Below, in pieces: positions 11,473-21,789 of a stretch of 64,000 nt of DNA. Source of the stretch: Polynucleobacter necessarius (GTDB taxonomy: Bacteria; Pseudomonadota; Gammaproteobacteria; Burkholderiales; Burkholderiaceae). The translations under genes and the position numbers were made by a program. Numbering within the stretch: position 1 is the first letter of the stretch; every line of letters begins with the position of its first letter. The notes under the pieces were generated by a model. It ran no database searches. It was not told where the DNA came from and saw only the letters and a list, made by a program, of their open reading frames with translations. The stretch lies in the NCBI RefSeq assembly GCF_900096755.1, contig NZ_LT615227.1, forward strand, positions 396,456-460,455, written 5' to 3'.

Positions 11473-12521
11473 AGTCGATCTCTAACGCCATCCCATTCCT
11501 CGCCTGCAGGCAGCTCAGGAAACAAAATTAAATCCCAGTCCTGCTGATCCAAATCACGTAATGAACGATAAAGCCGGCTAGCAAAAGCTGCGCTATCGCT
11601 AGGCACTTCCACTTCCTTAAAGCACACCGATGGATGTCCGTCATCGCCAAGCGATGACTCTGAGTCCCAAACACCAACAGCTACGCGAGACTTGGTATCC
11701 GGGAATTCGCTTAAGGCATCCAATACACGGCCAGGCGCATATAAACGTAATGGCGTCGTAGGAGCGTAATGCGCTCGTAAACCTCCAGAAACCCTTGGCA
11801 GACTCTCTCCCTCGCCGGTTTCTTGATTTTCTCCACGCTGAAATACCTTGATTCCAGTCTTAGCCAGAATCTCACCAGGCGTAATGACACCGGGCCTGAG
11901 AAGGATTGCTTTGTCACCCGAAGATAAATCGATGATGGTGGACTCAATGCCGACCTCACAGTCACCGCCATCCAAAATCATGAGATCTAAAACACCCTCA
12001 AATTCATGACGAACGTCTGCAGCGCTAGTGGGAGATACCTTACCGAAACGATTGGCCGATGGTGCGACTACACCACCCTTAAATTTTCGCAATAACTCTT
12101 GTGCTACCGGGTGTGCTGGTGCGCGTATGGCAACAGTATCCTGACCACCCGTTAATTCATTCAGAACACTTTTATCTTTTATAAAGACTAGCGTTAATGG
12201 CCCCGGCCAAAAAGCATTCATCAGACGTAAAGCATCCTCAGATATATCCCTTACCCATGGAGCCAAGATAGGGACCCAATCTACCTGCGTCTGATCAAAT
12301 TTATCTGGCGCTGCCAAATGCACAATCAATGGATGATTGGAAGGTCGCCCTTTGGTGGCAAAGATTTTTTTGATGGCCTCAGGATTTTTAGCGTCTGCGC
12401 CCAATCCATAGACAGTCTCGGTTGGGAACGCAACTAAACCACCGTCACGCAAGGTTTGCACTGCCTCATTCATCACTACGGAAGATTGTGGTGACTGACT
12501 ATCAGCTGTGTCCGTAGACAT
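11418..12521 (-). CDS. L-threonylcarbamoyladenylate synthase, Sua5/YrdC family
   Basis: The 367-residue product has the YrdC nucleotide/tRNA-modification domain in the first 220 residues (FPTETVYGLGADA, KGRPSNHPLIVH, VAPSANRFGKVSPTSA) and a C-terminal Sua5 domain. It makes threonylcarbamoyl-AMP for the t6A37 modification of ANN-decoding tRNAs. It is the last gene of the pgk operon on this strand, 2 bases after purK. Its 3' end overlaps the broken dacB by 55 bases. It is intact. Confidence 0.92.
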   Translation of the reverse strand: MSTDTADSQSPQSSVVMNEAVQTLRDGGLVAFPTETVYGLGADAKNPEAIKKIFATKGRPSNHPLIVHLAAPDKFDQTQVDWVPILAPWVRDISEDALRLMNAFWPGPLTLVFIKDKSVLNELTGGQDTVAIRAPAHPVAQELLRKFKGGVVAPSANRFGKVSPTSAADVRHEFEGVLDLMILDGGDCEVGIESTIIDLSSGDKAILLRPGVITPGEILAKTGIKVFQRGENQETGEGESLPRVSGGLRAHYAPTTPLRLYAPGRVLDALSEFPDTKSRVAVGVWDSESSLGDDGHPSVCFKEVEVPSDSAAFASRLYRSLRDLDQQDWDLILFPELPAGEEWDGVRDRLQRACFGSGPSSSSHVNN

Positions 12522-12523
12522 TT

Positions 12524-13696
12524 CTAGGGCTCGATCCCTAATTCAGAAGCAACGGCTGCGCAATTTTGACGAGCCTCACCTAAACAGTTGATGTGACCCA
12601 TTTTTCTTCCGATACGCGGATCTGATTTACCGTAAAGATGAAGTTTTGCATCTGGATGTGCAAGCACCTTATTCCAGGCGGGTTCTTTTGCGCGATCCTC
12701 ACTACCTTCAAACCAAAGGTCGCCCAATAGATTAAGCATTGATACTGGCGCCAACTGACGTGTGTCGCCGAGAGGTAGACGTGCCATTGCTCTCACCTGC
12801 TGCTCAAACTGACTGCTGACGCAAGCATCCATCGTGTAGTGGCCAGAGTTATGCGGACGAGGAGCGATTTCATTGGCAACAATATCGCCGTTTTTCAATA
12901 TAAAGAATTCGATGCAAAGTACGCCAACGTAATCAATCTTTCGAATCAGCGCTTTAGCAGCTTCGATAATTTTCTTTTCTTGCGCCGGCTTGAGGGATGG
13001 AGCTGGCACAGTCGAGGTATGCAAAATACCATCACGGTGAATATTTTGAGATACAGGATAAGCAACTACAGCATCGTCATAACCACGCACGACCAATGCC
13101 GAAACTTCAAAATCTAAATCCATGCGCTTTTCTAATACGCAAGGAACGCGACCAAAATTATTCCAAACCGTTTTCAAACCTTCTGAGTCATAGACAGTGG
13201 CCTGACCTTTTCCGTCATAGCCCATGCGCGCGGTCTTCAAAATTCCGGGAAAAAGGTCTGCGGGAACATGATCGATATCGGCATCATACTCAATCACAAA
13301 GTTGGGTGCGGGACCAATATTCGTTTCGGATTTCCAGGTGGCTAAAAATTTCTTCTCGGCTACCCGATTTTGCGCTAAAGATACGCAGCTACTGCGTGGG
13401 GCGACAAAGACACCCAATGACTCGAGCTCATCCAACGCCTGTGCTGGCACATTCTCAAACTCCGTACTAACTGATGCACAAAGTGAGGCCATCTCTTTTA
13501 GAGCAGCAGAATCCGTGTAATCCGCTTGGATAAATTTTTCTGCAATTGAGCCAGCAGGGCTATTGGATCCAGGATCCAAAACGCAAACTTTGTAACCCAT
13601 TGACTGGGCGGCTTGAGTAAACATCCGACCCAATTGACCGCCACCTAATATTCCTAAATATGAACCCGGCAAAATGGGCTCCATACGATCTGCCAT
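12524..13696 (-). CDS. purK: 5-(carboxyamino)imidazole ribonucleotide synthase
   Basis: The 390-residue product is an ATP-grasp enzyme of purine synthesis, converting AIR, ATP and bicarbonate to N5-CAIR. Visible motifs are ILGGGQLGRMFTQAA at the N-terminus, KTARMGYDGKGQ, and NEIAPRPHNSGHYT near the active site. It is 3 bases after purE and 2 bases before tsaC on the same strand. No lesion. Confidence 0.96.
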   Translation of the reverse strand: MADRMEPILPGSYLGILGGGQLGRMFTQAAQSMGYKVCVLDPGSNSPAGSIAEKFIQADYTDSAALKEMASLCASVSTEFENVPAQALDELESLGVFVAPRSSCVSLAQNRVAEKKFLATWKSETNIGPAPNFVIEYDADIDHVPADLFPGILKTARMGYDGKGQATVYDSEGLKTVWNNFGRVPCVLEKRMDLDFEVSALVVRGYDDAVVAYPVSQNIHRDGILHTSTVPAPSLKPAQEKKIIEAAKALIRKIDYVGVLCIEFFILKNGDIVANEIAPRPHNSGHYTMDACVSSQFEQQVRAMARLPLGDTRQLAPVSMLNLLGDLWFEGSEDRAKEPAWNKVLAHPDAKLHLYGKSDPRIGRKMGHINCLGEARQNCAAVASELGIEP

Positions 13697-13699
13697 TGC

Positions 13700-14194
13700 T
13701 TAATATCCCGGCAAATTCATAGAGCGCGCAGTATCAGACTGCTTAACGCGAAACTCTTCTAACCGCTTTGCTAAATCTGCATCATGCAAAGCTAAGCCTG
13801 CAATCACATGCAAGGCTGCATTAGCAGCACCCGCTTCACCGATAGCAAAGGTTGCAACAGGAATGCCTTTGGGCATCTGCACAATTGAATACAAGGAATC
13901 TTCGCCGCGCAAATATTTACTTGCCACAGGTACACCATAAACAGGAACGATTGTCTTGGAAGCGAGCATTCCCGGTAAATGGGCCGCACCACCAGCGCCT
14001 GCAATGATTGCCTGCAAGCCATTGGCCTGTGCTTTTTCTGCGTACCGAAACATGTCATCGGGCATACGGTGTGCCGATAGAACTTTAGCCTCATGGGCGA
14101 TTCCAAACTGCTCAAGCATTTGGGCGGCATGTTGCATGGTTTCCCAATCCGAATTGGAACCCATCACTATCCCGACTATTGGCTTTTTACTCAT
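13700..14194 (-). CDS. purE: N5-carboxyaminoimidazole ribonucleotide mutase
   Basis: The 164-residue product has [14 protein letters not shown] and [11 protein letters not shown], the substrate-binding and catalytic signatures of class I PurE, which turns N5-CAIR into CAIR. It is followed directly by purK. Length is normal and the frame is intact. Confidence 0.97.
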   Translation of the reverse strand: MSKKPIVGIVMGSNSDWETMQHAAQMLEQFGIAHEAKVLSAHRMPDDMFRYAEKAQANGLQAIIAGAGGAAHLPGMLASKTIVPVYGVPVASKYLRGEDSLYSIVQMPKGIPVATFAIGEAGAANAALHVIAGLALHDADLAKRLEEFRVKQSDTARSMNLPGY

Positions 14195-14244
14195 TTACCT
14201 CTCCAAATGCCTTCAATATCAACTCAATACTTTCTAAGACTCTA

Positions 14245-15141
14245 TTATCCCTGAGTTAGGCGGGTCAGAGCTTCACGATACTTTTGGGCAGTCTTTTCAA
14301 TGACGTCAGCAGGCAATTGCGGTGCTGGAGCGGTCTTGGGCCATAACTTACCATTCACTTCGGCTGTTTCAAGCCAATCACGCACAAATTGCTTGTCATA
14401 TGACGGAGGATTTGAGCCAACATAATAGGTTTCAGCAGGCCAAAAACGAGAAGAGTCTGCAGTGAGAATTTCGTCCATCAAAACCGGTTGACCAGCATCA
14501 TCTAAACCAAACTCAAACTTTGTGTCGGCAATGATGATTCCGCGAGTAGCCGCATATTCTGATGCTTCCTTGTACAAGCGAATACTAACTTCACGAATTT
14601 GATTGGCTAACTTCTCGCCAATTAATTCGATGACTTTTTCAAAAGAAATATTTTCATCGTGCTCGCCTACTTCAGCTTTAGCGGCTGGAGTAAAAATTGG
14701 CTCAGGCAGTTTTTGCGCATTCTCTAAGCCTGCTGGCAAAGCAATGCCGCAAACCTTGCCGGTTTCTTTGTAATCTTTCCAACCGCTACCTGCTAAGTAA
14801 CCACGAACCACCGCCTCGACCAAAATAGGCTTTAAGCGCTTAGCTACCACTGCGCGGCCCTTTACCTGACTAACCTCATCCGCACTGACGACAGTTGCAG
14901 GATCAATGCCTGTTAAATGATTGGGGATGACTGATGCCAATTTCTCAAACCAAAAATTAGCCATCTGATTCAGTACAACACCCTTTTCAGGAATCGGCTC
15001 GCCCATTACGACATCGAATGCAGACAAACGATCAGTAGTGATCATCAATAACTTGTCATCACCCAAGGCGTATACATCGCGCACCTTGCCTTTGGATAGC
15101 AAAGGTAATGACTTAATAGAAGTTGCGTATAAACCAGCCAT
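14245..15141 (-). CDS. purC: Phosphoribosylaminoimidazole-succinocarboxamide synthase
   Basis: The 298-residue product carries [20 protein letters not shown] and [15 protein letters not shown], the nucleotide-binding start of SAICAR synthase, and [11 protein letters not shown] later. This is the longer form found in many proteobacteria. It lies 7 bases after fbaA and 50 bases before purE in the same operon. Confidence 0.97.
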   Translation of the reverse strand: MAGLYATSIKSLPLLSKGKVRDVYALGDDKLLMITTDRLSAFDVVMGEPIPEKGVVLNQMANFWFEKLASVIPNHLTGIDPATVVSADEVSQVKGRAVVAKRLKPILVEAVVRGYLAGSGWKDYKETGKVCGIALPAGLENAQKLPEPIFTPAAKAEVGEHDENISFEKVIELIGEKLANQIREVSIRLYKEASEYAATRGIIIADTKFEFGLDDAGQPVLMDEILTADSSRFWPAETYYVGSNPPSYDKQFVRDWLETAEVNGKLWPKTAPAPQLPADVIEKTAQKYREALTRLTQG

Positions 15142-15148
15142 ATTTAAA

Positions 15149-16213
15149 TCACTTCACGATCTGAGTTAGTTTGCCGCTCTTATAAAGTTCAGCCATTTTT
15201 TCTAGGGAGATAGGTTTAATCTTGGAAGCCTGTCCAGCAGAACCAAAAGCTTGAAAGCGTGCAACACAGACTTTTTTGGCTGCTTCACGCGCCGGTTTCA
15301 AGTAATCACGTGGATCAAACTTGCTTGGATTCTCAATGAAGTAACGACGAATAGCGCCAGTCATTGCCAAACGAATATCGGTATCAATATTAATTTTGCG
15401 AACACCGTTCTTGATGCCCTCTTGGATCTCTTCAACCGGTACGCCGTAGGTTTCCTTCATATCACCACCAAACTCACGGATCTCAGCAAGCAGCTCTTGC
15501 GGAACGCTGGATGAGCCGTGCATTACTAAGTGGGTATTTGGGATGCGTGCGTGGATTTCTTTAATGCGATCAATCGCCAAGATATCGCCAGTTGGTTTTT
15601 TGCTGAACTTATATGCGCCATGACTAGTGCCAATCGCAATTGCCAAAGCATCACATTGAGTTGCCTTCACAAAATCTGCTGCCTGCTCAACATCTGTCAA
15701 TAACTGCTCACGCGTCATCTTGCCGTCAGCACCATGACCATCTTCTTTATCGCCCTGCATAGTTTCAAGCGAACCCAACACTCCAAGCTCAGCCTCTACA
15801 GTGACTCCGATGGAGTGAGAAAACTTCACCACTTCCTTAGAAACATCTACGTTGTATTCGTAACTTGCAACCGTCTTTCCATCAGCCTCGAGAGAGCCAT
15901 CCATCATGACACTAGTAAAACCACTTTTAATTGCAGCCATACAAACCGCTGGGCTTTGGCCATGGTCTTGATGCATGACGACTGGGATATGTGGGTAAGC
16001 CTCTACTGCCGCGGAAATGAGGTGGCGCAAGAATGCTTCACCAGCATATTTGCGCGCCCCAGCAGATGCCTGCATGATGACCGGAGAATCCGCTTCATTG
16101 GCTGCCTCCATAATCGCAGTAACTTGCTCTAAGTTATTTACGTTGAATGCTGGCAAGCCATAACCATTCTCTGCAGCATGATCCAAGAGTTGTCGTAAAG
16201 ATACTAAAGCCAT
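15149..16213 (-). CDS. fbaA: Fructose-bisphosphate aldolase, class II
   Basis: The 354-residue product is a zinc-dependent class II aldolase of the long (Calvin-type) subgroup. Motifs visible are [24 protein letters not shown] and [11 protein letters not shown], which hold zinc ligands and phosphate-binding residues. It cleaves fructose 1,6-bisphosphate in glycolysis or runs in reverse for gluconeogenesis. It sits between pyk and purC in one operon. Confidence 0.96.
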   Translation of the reverse strand: MALVSLRQLLDHAAENGYGLPAFNVNNLEQVTAIMEAANEADSPVIMQASAGARKYAGEAFLRHLISAAVEAYPHIPVVMHQDHGQSPAVCMAAIKSGFTSVMMDGSLEADGKTVASYEYNVDVSKEVVKFSHSIGVTVEAELGVLGSLETMQGDKEDGHGADGKMTREQLLTDVEQAADFVKATQCDALAIAIGTSHGAYKFSKKPTGDILAIDRIKEIHARIPNTHLVMHGSSSVPQELLAEIREFGGDMKETYGVPVEEIQEGIKNGVRKINIDTDIRLAMTGAIRRYFIENPSKFDPRDYLKPAREAAKKVCVARFQAFGSAGQASKIKPISLEKMAELYKSGKLTQIVK

Positions 16214-16260
16214 GATGTTCTCTTAATTAGTGTTGTTTAAAGTAGTGAATAGACTGTGAA

Positions 16261-17697
16261 TTACTTCACGTGAATGATTTTGAGGTTATTGGTGCCACCA
16301 GGCTCACCCATTGGCTCACCCGAAGTTAATACCACCGTATCACCCTTGTTGACTGCGCCAGCCTTTTTCAAGCAAGCTTCCACTTCTTGCAAAGCGGTGT
16401 CGCGATCCTTGGTGTAATCAAGGCCAATTGGCGTCACGTTGCGATAAGTGCTTAATGCACGCTGAGTTGCAATCTTAGAGGTTAGAGCAAAAATCGGCAC
16501 ATGAATGTTATGACGGCTCATCCAAATAGCCGTTGACCCAGAATCAGTCAGGGCTGCAATCGCATTAGCATGCAAGTGGTGGGCGGTGAACAAGGCGCCT
16601 AATGCAATCGTTTGATCAATACGTGTAAAGGTTTGATCCAGAAAATCCGTATCCAACTTCACGGGGTCTGACTTTTCTGCTTCGATACAAATTTCTGCCA
16701 TCGCTTTAATTGTTTGGACAGGATATGAACCTGCAGCAGATTCAGCAGAAAGCATCACTGCATCAGTGCCATCCAAAACCGCGTTAGCAACGTCGCTGAC
16801 TTCTGCACGCGTAGGCACGGGAGCATTAATCATAGACTCCATCATTTGCGTAGCAGTAATCGTAAATTTATCCGCCTCACGCGCCCACTTAATCATGCGC
16901 TTTTGTAATGCAGGCACTGCCGCATTGCCAACTTCAATCGCTAAGTCACCACGTGCAACCATAATGCCGTCACTCTCAGCAATAATGCTTTTCAGGGCTT
17001 CGGGCTCAATAGCTTCTGCGCGCTCAACCTTGGCAATAGTGCGCACCTTACCAACACCATACTTTGCACTAGCTGCATCTGCCAGCTTACGAGCGTAAGC
17101 TATGTCAGCACCATCCTTTGGAAAGCTAATCGCCAAGAAGTCAACGCCCATAGCAATAGCGGCATCTAAGTCAGCAATATCTTTTTCAGTCAGAGCGGGC
17201 GCAGTTAAGCCGCCGCCGGCACGGTTAATACCTTTGTTATTTGAGAGTGGGCCGCCTTGCTCAACAAGGGTAAAAATCTCCCCGCCCTTGACGCTTTCGA
17301 CACGCAAAACCACCAAGCCGTCATTTAATAAGAGTCGATCTCCAGGCTTAACATCATTTGGTAGCTCTTTGTAATCAAGACCAACACGGCCTTGATCGCC
17401 TACTTCACACGCGATATCCAAAATAAACTTCTCGCCTTCTTTTAGAAGAATTTTGGTGTCGGCAAATTTGCCCACACGAATTTTTGGACCCTGCAAATCG
17501 GCCATGATGCCAACTTCTTTACCCACCTCAGCAGAAATACTTCTCACCAAATCATGACGCGCTTTATGGTCAGCAACTGTGCCATGGGAAAAGTTCATAC
17601 GTACTACATCTACACCTGCACGAATCATGTCACGCAATACTTCTGGTTTTTCTGATGCAGGACCAAGTGTTGCAATGATTTTTGTTGCTCGAAGCAT
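16261..17697 (-). CDS. pyk: Pyruvate kinase
   Basis: The 478-residue product begins LRATKIIATLGPASEKPE and has VVRMNFSHGT, IMVARGDLAIEV and the active-site TATQMMESMI block. The C-terminal allosteric domain is complete. It makes ATP and pyruvate from phosphoenolpyruvate. It follows pgk by 2 bases and precedes fbaA, grouping three glycolytic genes. Confidence 0.97.
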   Translation of the reverse strand: MLRATKIIATLGPASEKPEVLRDMIRAGVDVVRMNFSHGTVADHKARHDLVRSISAEVGKEVGIMADLQGPKIRVGKFADTKILLKEGEKFILDIACEVGDQGRVGLDYKELPNDVKPGDRLLLNDGLVVLRVESVKGGEIFTLVEQGGPLSNNKGINRAGGGLTAPALTEKDIADLDAAIAMGVDFLAISFPKDGADIAYARKLADAASAKYGVGKVRTIAKVERAEAIEPEALKSIIAESDGIMVARGDLAIEVGNAAVPALQKRMIKWAREADKFTITATQMMESMINAPVPTRAEVSDVANAVLDGTDAVMLSAESAAGSYPVQTIKAMAEICIEAEKSDPVKLDTDFLDQTFTRIDQTIALGALFTAHHLHANAIAALTDSGSTAIWMSRHNIHVPIFALTSKIATQRALSTYRNVTPIGLDYTKDRDTALQEVEACLKKAGAVNKGDTVVLTSGEPMGEPGGTNNLKIIHVK

Positions 17698-17699
17698 AT

Positions 17700-18911
17700 T
17701 TAGTCTTTCGCCCGTTCGGCCAATACTGCAAAGGCTGGCAATGTTTTACCTTCGAGGAACTCCAAGAAGGCGCCACCGCCAGTTGAGATGTAATCCACTT
17801 GATTTTCAATACCGTATTTCGCAATTGCTGCCAAGGTATCCCCACCACCAGCAATAGAGAAAGCTGGTGAATGCGCAATGGCTGCAGCAAGCATCTTTGT
17901 GCCGCCACCAAACTGATCAATTTCAAATACGCCCAACGGGCCATTCCAAACAATCGTGCCAGCGTGTGCAAGCATGATGGAAAGTCTTGCAGCTGTCTTA
18001 GGGCCAATATCCAAAATCATGTCATCTTCAGCAACTTGATCTGCAGGGACGCGGTTTGCACGTGCGAGTGGCGACAATTCATTTGCAACAACCACATCCT
18101 CAGGAATAGGCACATGCGCGCCACGCTTTTCCATGAGCGCCATAATTTCTCTAGCTTCATCAACCAAGTCTGGCTCAGCAAGTGATTTACCGATTGGTAA
18201 ACCTTTGGCCAACATGAAAGTGTTTGCAATGCCGCCGCCAACAATAAGTTCATCTACCTTCTCTGATAACGCTTTCAGAATAGTGAGCTTAGAAGACACC
18301 TTAGAGCCAGCAACAATTGCTACGAGAGGGCGCTTAGGGCTTGCCAGTGCACGGCTCAAAGCATCTAATTCGGCAGCCATCAATGGACCAGCACAAGCAA
18401 CTGGAGCAAACTTCGCCACACCATTAGTTGTTGCCTCTGCACGATGCGCAGTACCAAAAGCATCATTTACATAAACATCGCACAAGCCAGCAATCTTTTT
18501 TGATAGCTCGTCATTATTTTTTTTCTCACCAACATTCAAGCGGCAGTTTTCTAGCAAGACCACTTCGCCAGGATTGACTTCAAAGCCACCATTTATCCAG
18601 TCGCTAATTAAGGGGACTTTACGGTTGAGCAAAGTAGCAATGCGATCTGCCACTGGAGCAAGGCTATCTTCAGGCTTAAATTCACCCTCGGTTGGACGCC
18701 CTAAATGTGAAGTCACCATTACAGCAGCGCCAGCATCGAGACACATTTGTACGGCAGGCATAGAAGCCCGAATTCGAGTGTCTTCGGTAATATTTCCAGC
18801 CTCATCTTGGGGCACATTCAGGTCGGCGCGGATAAATACTCGCTTTCCCTTGAGTTGGCCTGACTGGGCTAAATCGCTTAAACGCTTAACTTTGAATAAT
18901 GATTCCGGCAT
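17700..18911 (-). CDS. pgk: Phosphoglycerate kinase
   Basis: The 403-residue product has [39 protein letters not shown] and the nucleotide-binding [13 protein letters not shown], the full set of PGK signatures. It is the first gene of a seven-gene minus-strand run (pgk-pyk-fbaA-purC-purE-purK-tsaC). The promoter presumably lies in the 207-base divergent gap shared with ilvE, but I could not identify convincing boxes. Confidence 0.97.
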   Translation of the reverse strand: MPESLFKVKRLSDLAQSGQLKGKRVFIRADLNVPQDEAGNITEDTRIRASMPAVQMCLDAGAAVMVTSHLGRPTEGEFKPEDSLAPVADRIATLLNRKVPLISDWINGGFEVNPGEVVLLENCRLNVGEKKNNDELSKKIAGLCDVYVNDAFGTAHRAEATTNGVAKFAPVACAGPLMAAELDALSRALASPKRPLVAIVAGSKVSSKLTILKALSEKVDELIVGGGIANTFMLAKGLPIGKSLAEPDLVDEAREIMALMEKRGAHVPIPEDVVVANELSPLARANRVPADQVAEDDMILDIGPKTAARLSIMLAHAGTIVWNGPLGVFEIDQFGGGTKMLAAAIAHSPAFSIAGGGDTLAAIAKYGIENQVDYISTGGGAFLEFLEGKTLPAFAVLAERAKD

Positions 18912-19118
18912 GAGATTGGGGCAAATATGATGGTTTATGGGGAATGCTCCATTCTAAATGCTCTGGGCCACCAAAACCAATGGAATGGGCCGATCTGACT
19001 GCGCTGCCTGCTCTACAATAGAGATAGAGACTTGGACGCAATTTGGCCCCAGAATGAATAAACCCCTAGCCTAGCGCCCCGATTAACCCGGTTTAATAGA
19101 TATAAAAAGGTAGAGAAA

Positions 19119-20042
19119 ATGTCGATGTCCGACCACGATGGCTTTATTTGGTCCGATGGGAAGCTGATTCCCTGGCGTGAGGCCAATGTTCACGTCCTAA
19201 CCCATAGTCTCCACTACGGAATGGGCGTTTTTGAGGGTATTCGAGCCTACAAAACCCCCCAGGGCACAGCCATTTTCCGCCTCCAGGAGCACGTAAAGCG
19301 CCTTTTCAATGGAACCAAGATATTCCAAATGAATATGCCTTACAGCCAGGAAGAGATCACCAAAGGCATTATTGAGGTGGTTAACAGCAATAAGCTGGAA
19401 TCTTGCTACATTCGCCCCATCATTTTTATTGGCTCCCAAAAGCTTGGGATTTCCCCAAAAGGTAACAGCATTCATACGGCTATTGCGGCCTGGGAATGGG
19501 GTGCTTATCTGGGTGAAGACGGCCTAAATAAGGGCATCCGCGTAAAAACCTCCTCTTTTACACGCCATTTTGTAAATTCCTCACTCGTTCGCGCAAAAGC
19601 ATCTGGCTATTACATTAATTCGATTTTGGCCAATCAAGAAGTAACTGCAAACGGATATGACGAAGCTTTATCGCTCGATACAGAAGGCTATGTTTCTGAA
19701 GGCTCTGGTGAAAACCTTTTCATGGTTCGTAATGGCATCGTTTACACACCTGATCTTGCCTCTTGTCTTGATGGCATCACGCGTGACTCAGTCATGCAGA
19801 TTGCAAAAGATCTTGGCTACGAAGTTCGTGAGAAGCGCATTACTCGCGATGAAGTGTATTCCGCTGATGAAGCCTTCTTCACTGGTACCGCTGCTGAAGT
19901 AACGCCAATTCGCGAACTCGACGATCGCACAATTGGCGATGGCAAGCGTGGCCCTATTACTGAAAAAATTCAGAAGACTTATTTTGATGCCGTCTACGGC
20001 AGAGATAGCAAATACAAAGCGTGGCTTACTTACGTTAAGTAA
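19119..20042 (+). CDS. ilvE: Branched-chain amino acid aminotransferase
   Basis: The 307-residue product is a class IV PLP aminotransferase. Visible features are HSLHYGMGVFEGIRAYKT near the N-terminus, VRAKASGYYINSILANQEV with the region of the PLP lysine, and SEGSGENLFMV. It makes leucine, isoleucine and valine from their keto acids. It starts a plus-strand group with a zinc-finger protein and waaF and is divergent from pgk. Confidence 0.95.
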   Translation: MSMSDHDGFIWSDGKLIPWREANVHVLTHSLHYGMGVFEGIRAYKTPQGTAIFRLQEHVKRLFNGTKIFQMNMPYSQEEITKGIIEVVNSNKLESCYIRPIIFIGSQKLGISPKGNSIHTAIAAWEWGAYLGEDGLNKGIRVKTSSFTRHFVNSSLVRAKASGYYINSILANQEVTANGYDEALSLDTEGYVSEGSGENLFMVRNGIVYTPDLASCLDGITRDSVMQIAKDLGYEVREKRITRDEVYSADEAFFTGTAAEVTPIRELDDRTIGDGKRGPITEKIQKTYFDAVYGRDSKYKAWLTYVK

Positions 20043-20056
20043 TTAGGAAAAGAGAT

Positions 20057-20245
20057 ATGACTCAAGCTCAAGTAACAATGGTGGATGGTAAAGATTTGCC
20101 GCTGCATTGCCCCACCAATAAAACTCCAGCCTGGAATTCGCATCCACGCGTCTTTCTAGATATCACTAAAACCGGGGAAGCGAAGTGTCCATATTGCGGC
20201 ACTGAATATAAGCTGATTCCGGGTACCGAACCACACGGTCACTAA
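20057..20245 (+). CDS. Small zinc-finger domain protein (zf-CHCC type)
   Basis: The 62-residue product has LHCPTN...HPRVFLDI...GEAKCPYCGTEYKL, the cysteine/histidine pattern of the zf-CHCC family, related to the NDUFS6 zinc domain. Its role in bacteria is not established. It begins 15 bases after ilvE, so the two are probably co-transcribed. It is intact. Confidence 0.85.
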   Translation: MTQAQVTMVDGKDLPLHCPTNKTPAWNSHPRVFLDITKTGEAKCPYCGTEYKLIPGTEPHGH

Positions 20246-20251
20246 GCCTTA

Positions 20252-20273
20252 TCAGCGCCCTCAGGGGCGCTGA
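20252..20273 (+). other. GC-rich hairpin between the zinc-finger gene and waaF
   Basis: TCAGCGCCC and GGGCGCTGA make a perfect 9-bp stem with a TCAG loop. No T tract follows, so it is not a standard terminator. It ends about 15 bases before the waaF start and could affect translation or mRNA stability. Confidence 0.6.
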
Positions 20274-20288
20274 GTCGGGATACATCTC

Positions 20289-21323
20289 ATGCGCAGTATT
20301 CTGATCATTGCCCCAAACTGGATTGGGGATGCGGTAATGACGCAGCCTTTACTGGCAAGCCTCAAAGCACTTTATCCAGAATCAAAAATTGATGTTCTAG
20401 CTAGCAGTTGGGTTGCGCCGATTTATCGCGCCTGCTCAGAAGTTCATGAAGTTATTGAAGTCAAATTTGAGCACAAGAAATTGCAATGGGGTATGCGCAA
20501 ACAACTCGCGCAAGAATTGGCGGCGAAAAACTATCAAGCTTGTTTTGTCTTGCCCAATAGCTTTAAGTCCGCACTCATTCCATGGTTAGCAAATATTCCA
20601 TTTCGCATTGGTTACCGCGGTGAACTGCGTTATGGACTAATCAATCTTTCGCTAGACAACCCAAGCAAAGTAAACCGACCACCAATGGTTGATCACTACC
20701 TTGCACTAAACCAACTACTCAGCGATCATTCTGAAAAAATGCCAGCTGACAAGCCGGTGCCAACATTAAATGTTTCCGCTCTCGCAAAGAGAGTTGTAGA
20801 AAAAAATTTAGCGGCAGCGAATATCACTGGTTCAGTTTACGTAATGTGTCCAGGTGCTGAATATGGACCTACAAAGCGCTGGCCTACAGAGCACTTTGCA
20901 AAGCTTGCTCAATCCCTAATCGCCAACAATTCAGATAATCACGTCATCTTGCTTGGCAGCAAAAGTGACTTCGCGCTAGCTCAAGAGATCCTCTCCCAGG
21001 CTCCCAACTCAAGCAAGCTTCATAACTGGTGCGGCAATACTTCGCTTGATGAAGCCATCGCCTTGATTGGTCTAAGCAAGGCAGTGATCAGCAATGACTC
21101 TGGATTAATGCACATTGCCGCAGCCCTTAAAACACCACAAGTGGCCATCTTTGGATCCAGCGATCCGTCACACACCCCGCCTCTATCGGAAGAGGCCAAG
21201 ATCATTTGGCTAAATTTTCCGTGCAGTCCATGCCATAAGAGAGAGTGCCCACTAGGTCACTTGAAGTGCCTAAAAGATATCCTCCCAGAGCAAGTTTTAG
21301 CTACACTCAATAGCTTGCAATAG
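20289..21323 (+). CDS. waaF: Lipopolysaccharide heptosyltransferase II
   Basis: The 344-residue product is a GT9-family enzyme. Motifs are IAPNWIGDAVMTQPLLASL at the N-terminus, MCPGAEYGPTKRWPTEHFA in the middle and ISNDSGLMHIAAAL near the donor site. It adds the second heptose to the LPS inner core at the inner membrane. gmhB, another ADP-heptose pathway gene, is also intact elsewhere in the window. Confidence 0.93.
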   Translation: MRSILIIAPNWIGDAVMTQPLLASLKALYPESKIDVLASSWVAPIYRACSEVHEVIEVKFEHKKLQWGMRKQLAQELAAKNYQACFVLPNSFKSALIPWLANIPFRIGYRGELRYGLINLSLDNPSKVNRPPMVDHYLALNQLLSDHSEKMPADKPVPTLNVSALAKRVVEKNLAAANITGSVYVMCPGAEYGPTKRWPTEHFAKLAQSLIANNSDNHVILLGSKSDFALAQEILSQAPNSSKLHNWCGNTSLDEAIALIGLSKAVISNDSGLMHIAAALKTPQVAIFGSSDPSHTPPLSEEAKIIWLNFPCSPCHKRECPLGHLKCLKDILPEQVLATLNSLQ

Positions 21324-21343
21324 TCATTCAAGGAATGTAAGCC

Positions 21344-21778
21344 ATGCCAAAACTTGTCAGACTTTTTCACAATGCTGATGATGTTGTAGAGGCCTGGCGC
21401 GATGCCTTACGTCATCGCGATGTTAAGAGCGCCTTAGATATTTGGCTTGATGATGATTCGATTACTTGCGTTCTTCCAGAAGGGCATCGCTTAAGTGGTC
21501 ACGCTGAAATTCGTGATGGTCTGGAGAGACTGTTAGCCAAACAACCTTTATTCCTAGAACCCATTGCCTGTATCAGCCACTCCGTTTTAGGCGCTGCGGT
21601 ATACGACACCACTGAGGCAGTGCACCTCAGAGCAGATCAAATTGAGGCTGAGTTTTTTCTCAGCATCACACTCGTTCTTCTACAAGACAGTCAAGGGTGG
21701 AGAATTGCCCATCTTCATGCCAGTCGCTCAACTGAAGATACATTTGACGCCCCCTCTACGCCACACGGCCTGCATTAA
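21344..21778 (+). CDS. SnoaL/NTF2-like protein
   Basis: The 144-residue product has the layout of a small SnoaL/DUF4440-like fold: an N-terminal helix pair, DDDSITCVLPEGHRLSGHAEIRDGL, and a final strand ending GWRIAHLHAS. These proteins are often polyketide-cyclase-like or of unknown role; no substrate can be assigned. It starts 20 bases after waaF and 11 bases before the next gene, so it may share their transcript. Confidence 0.7.
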   Translation: MPKLVRLFHNADDVVEAWRDALRHRDVKSALDIWLDDDSITCVLPEGHRLSGHAEIRDGLERLLAKQPLFLEPIACISHSVLGAAVYDTTEAVHLRADQIEAEFFLSITLVLLQDSQGWRIAHLHASRSTEDTFDAPSTPHGLH

Positions 21779-21789
21779 CTACAACAGAT

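Noticed and set aside
12997..13470. A 157-codon plus-strand open frame opposite purK
   Set aside because: It has no start signal or family resemblance and lies fully inside an intact conserved gene.
18912..19118. Leader or riboswitch for ilvE or pgk
   Set aside because: A weak CCATTC/GAATGG pairing exists, but I could not fit any known riboswitch or a leader peptide rich in branched-chain codons.
20252..20273. Intrinsic terminator after the zinc-finger gene
   Set aside because: The stem is strong but no T tract follows on either strand, so it is listed only as a hairpin.
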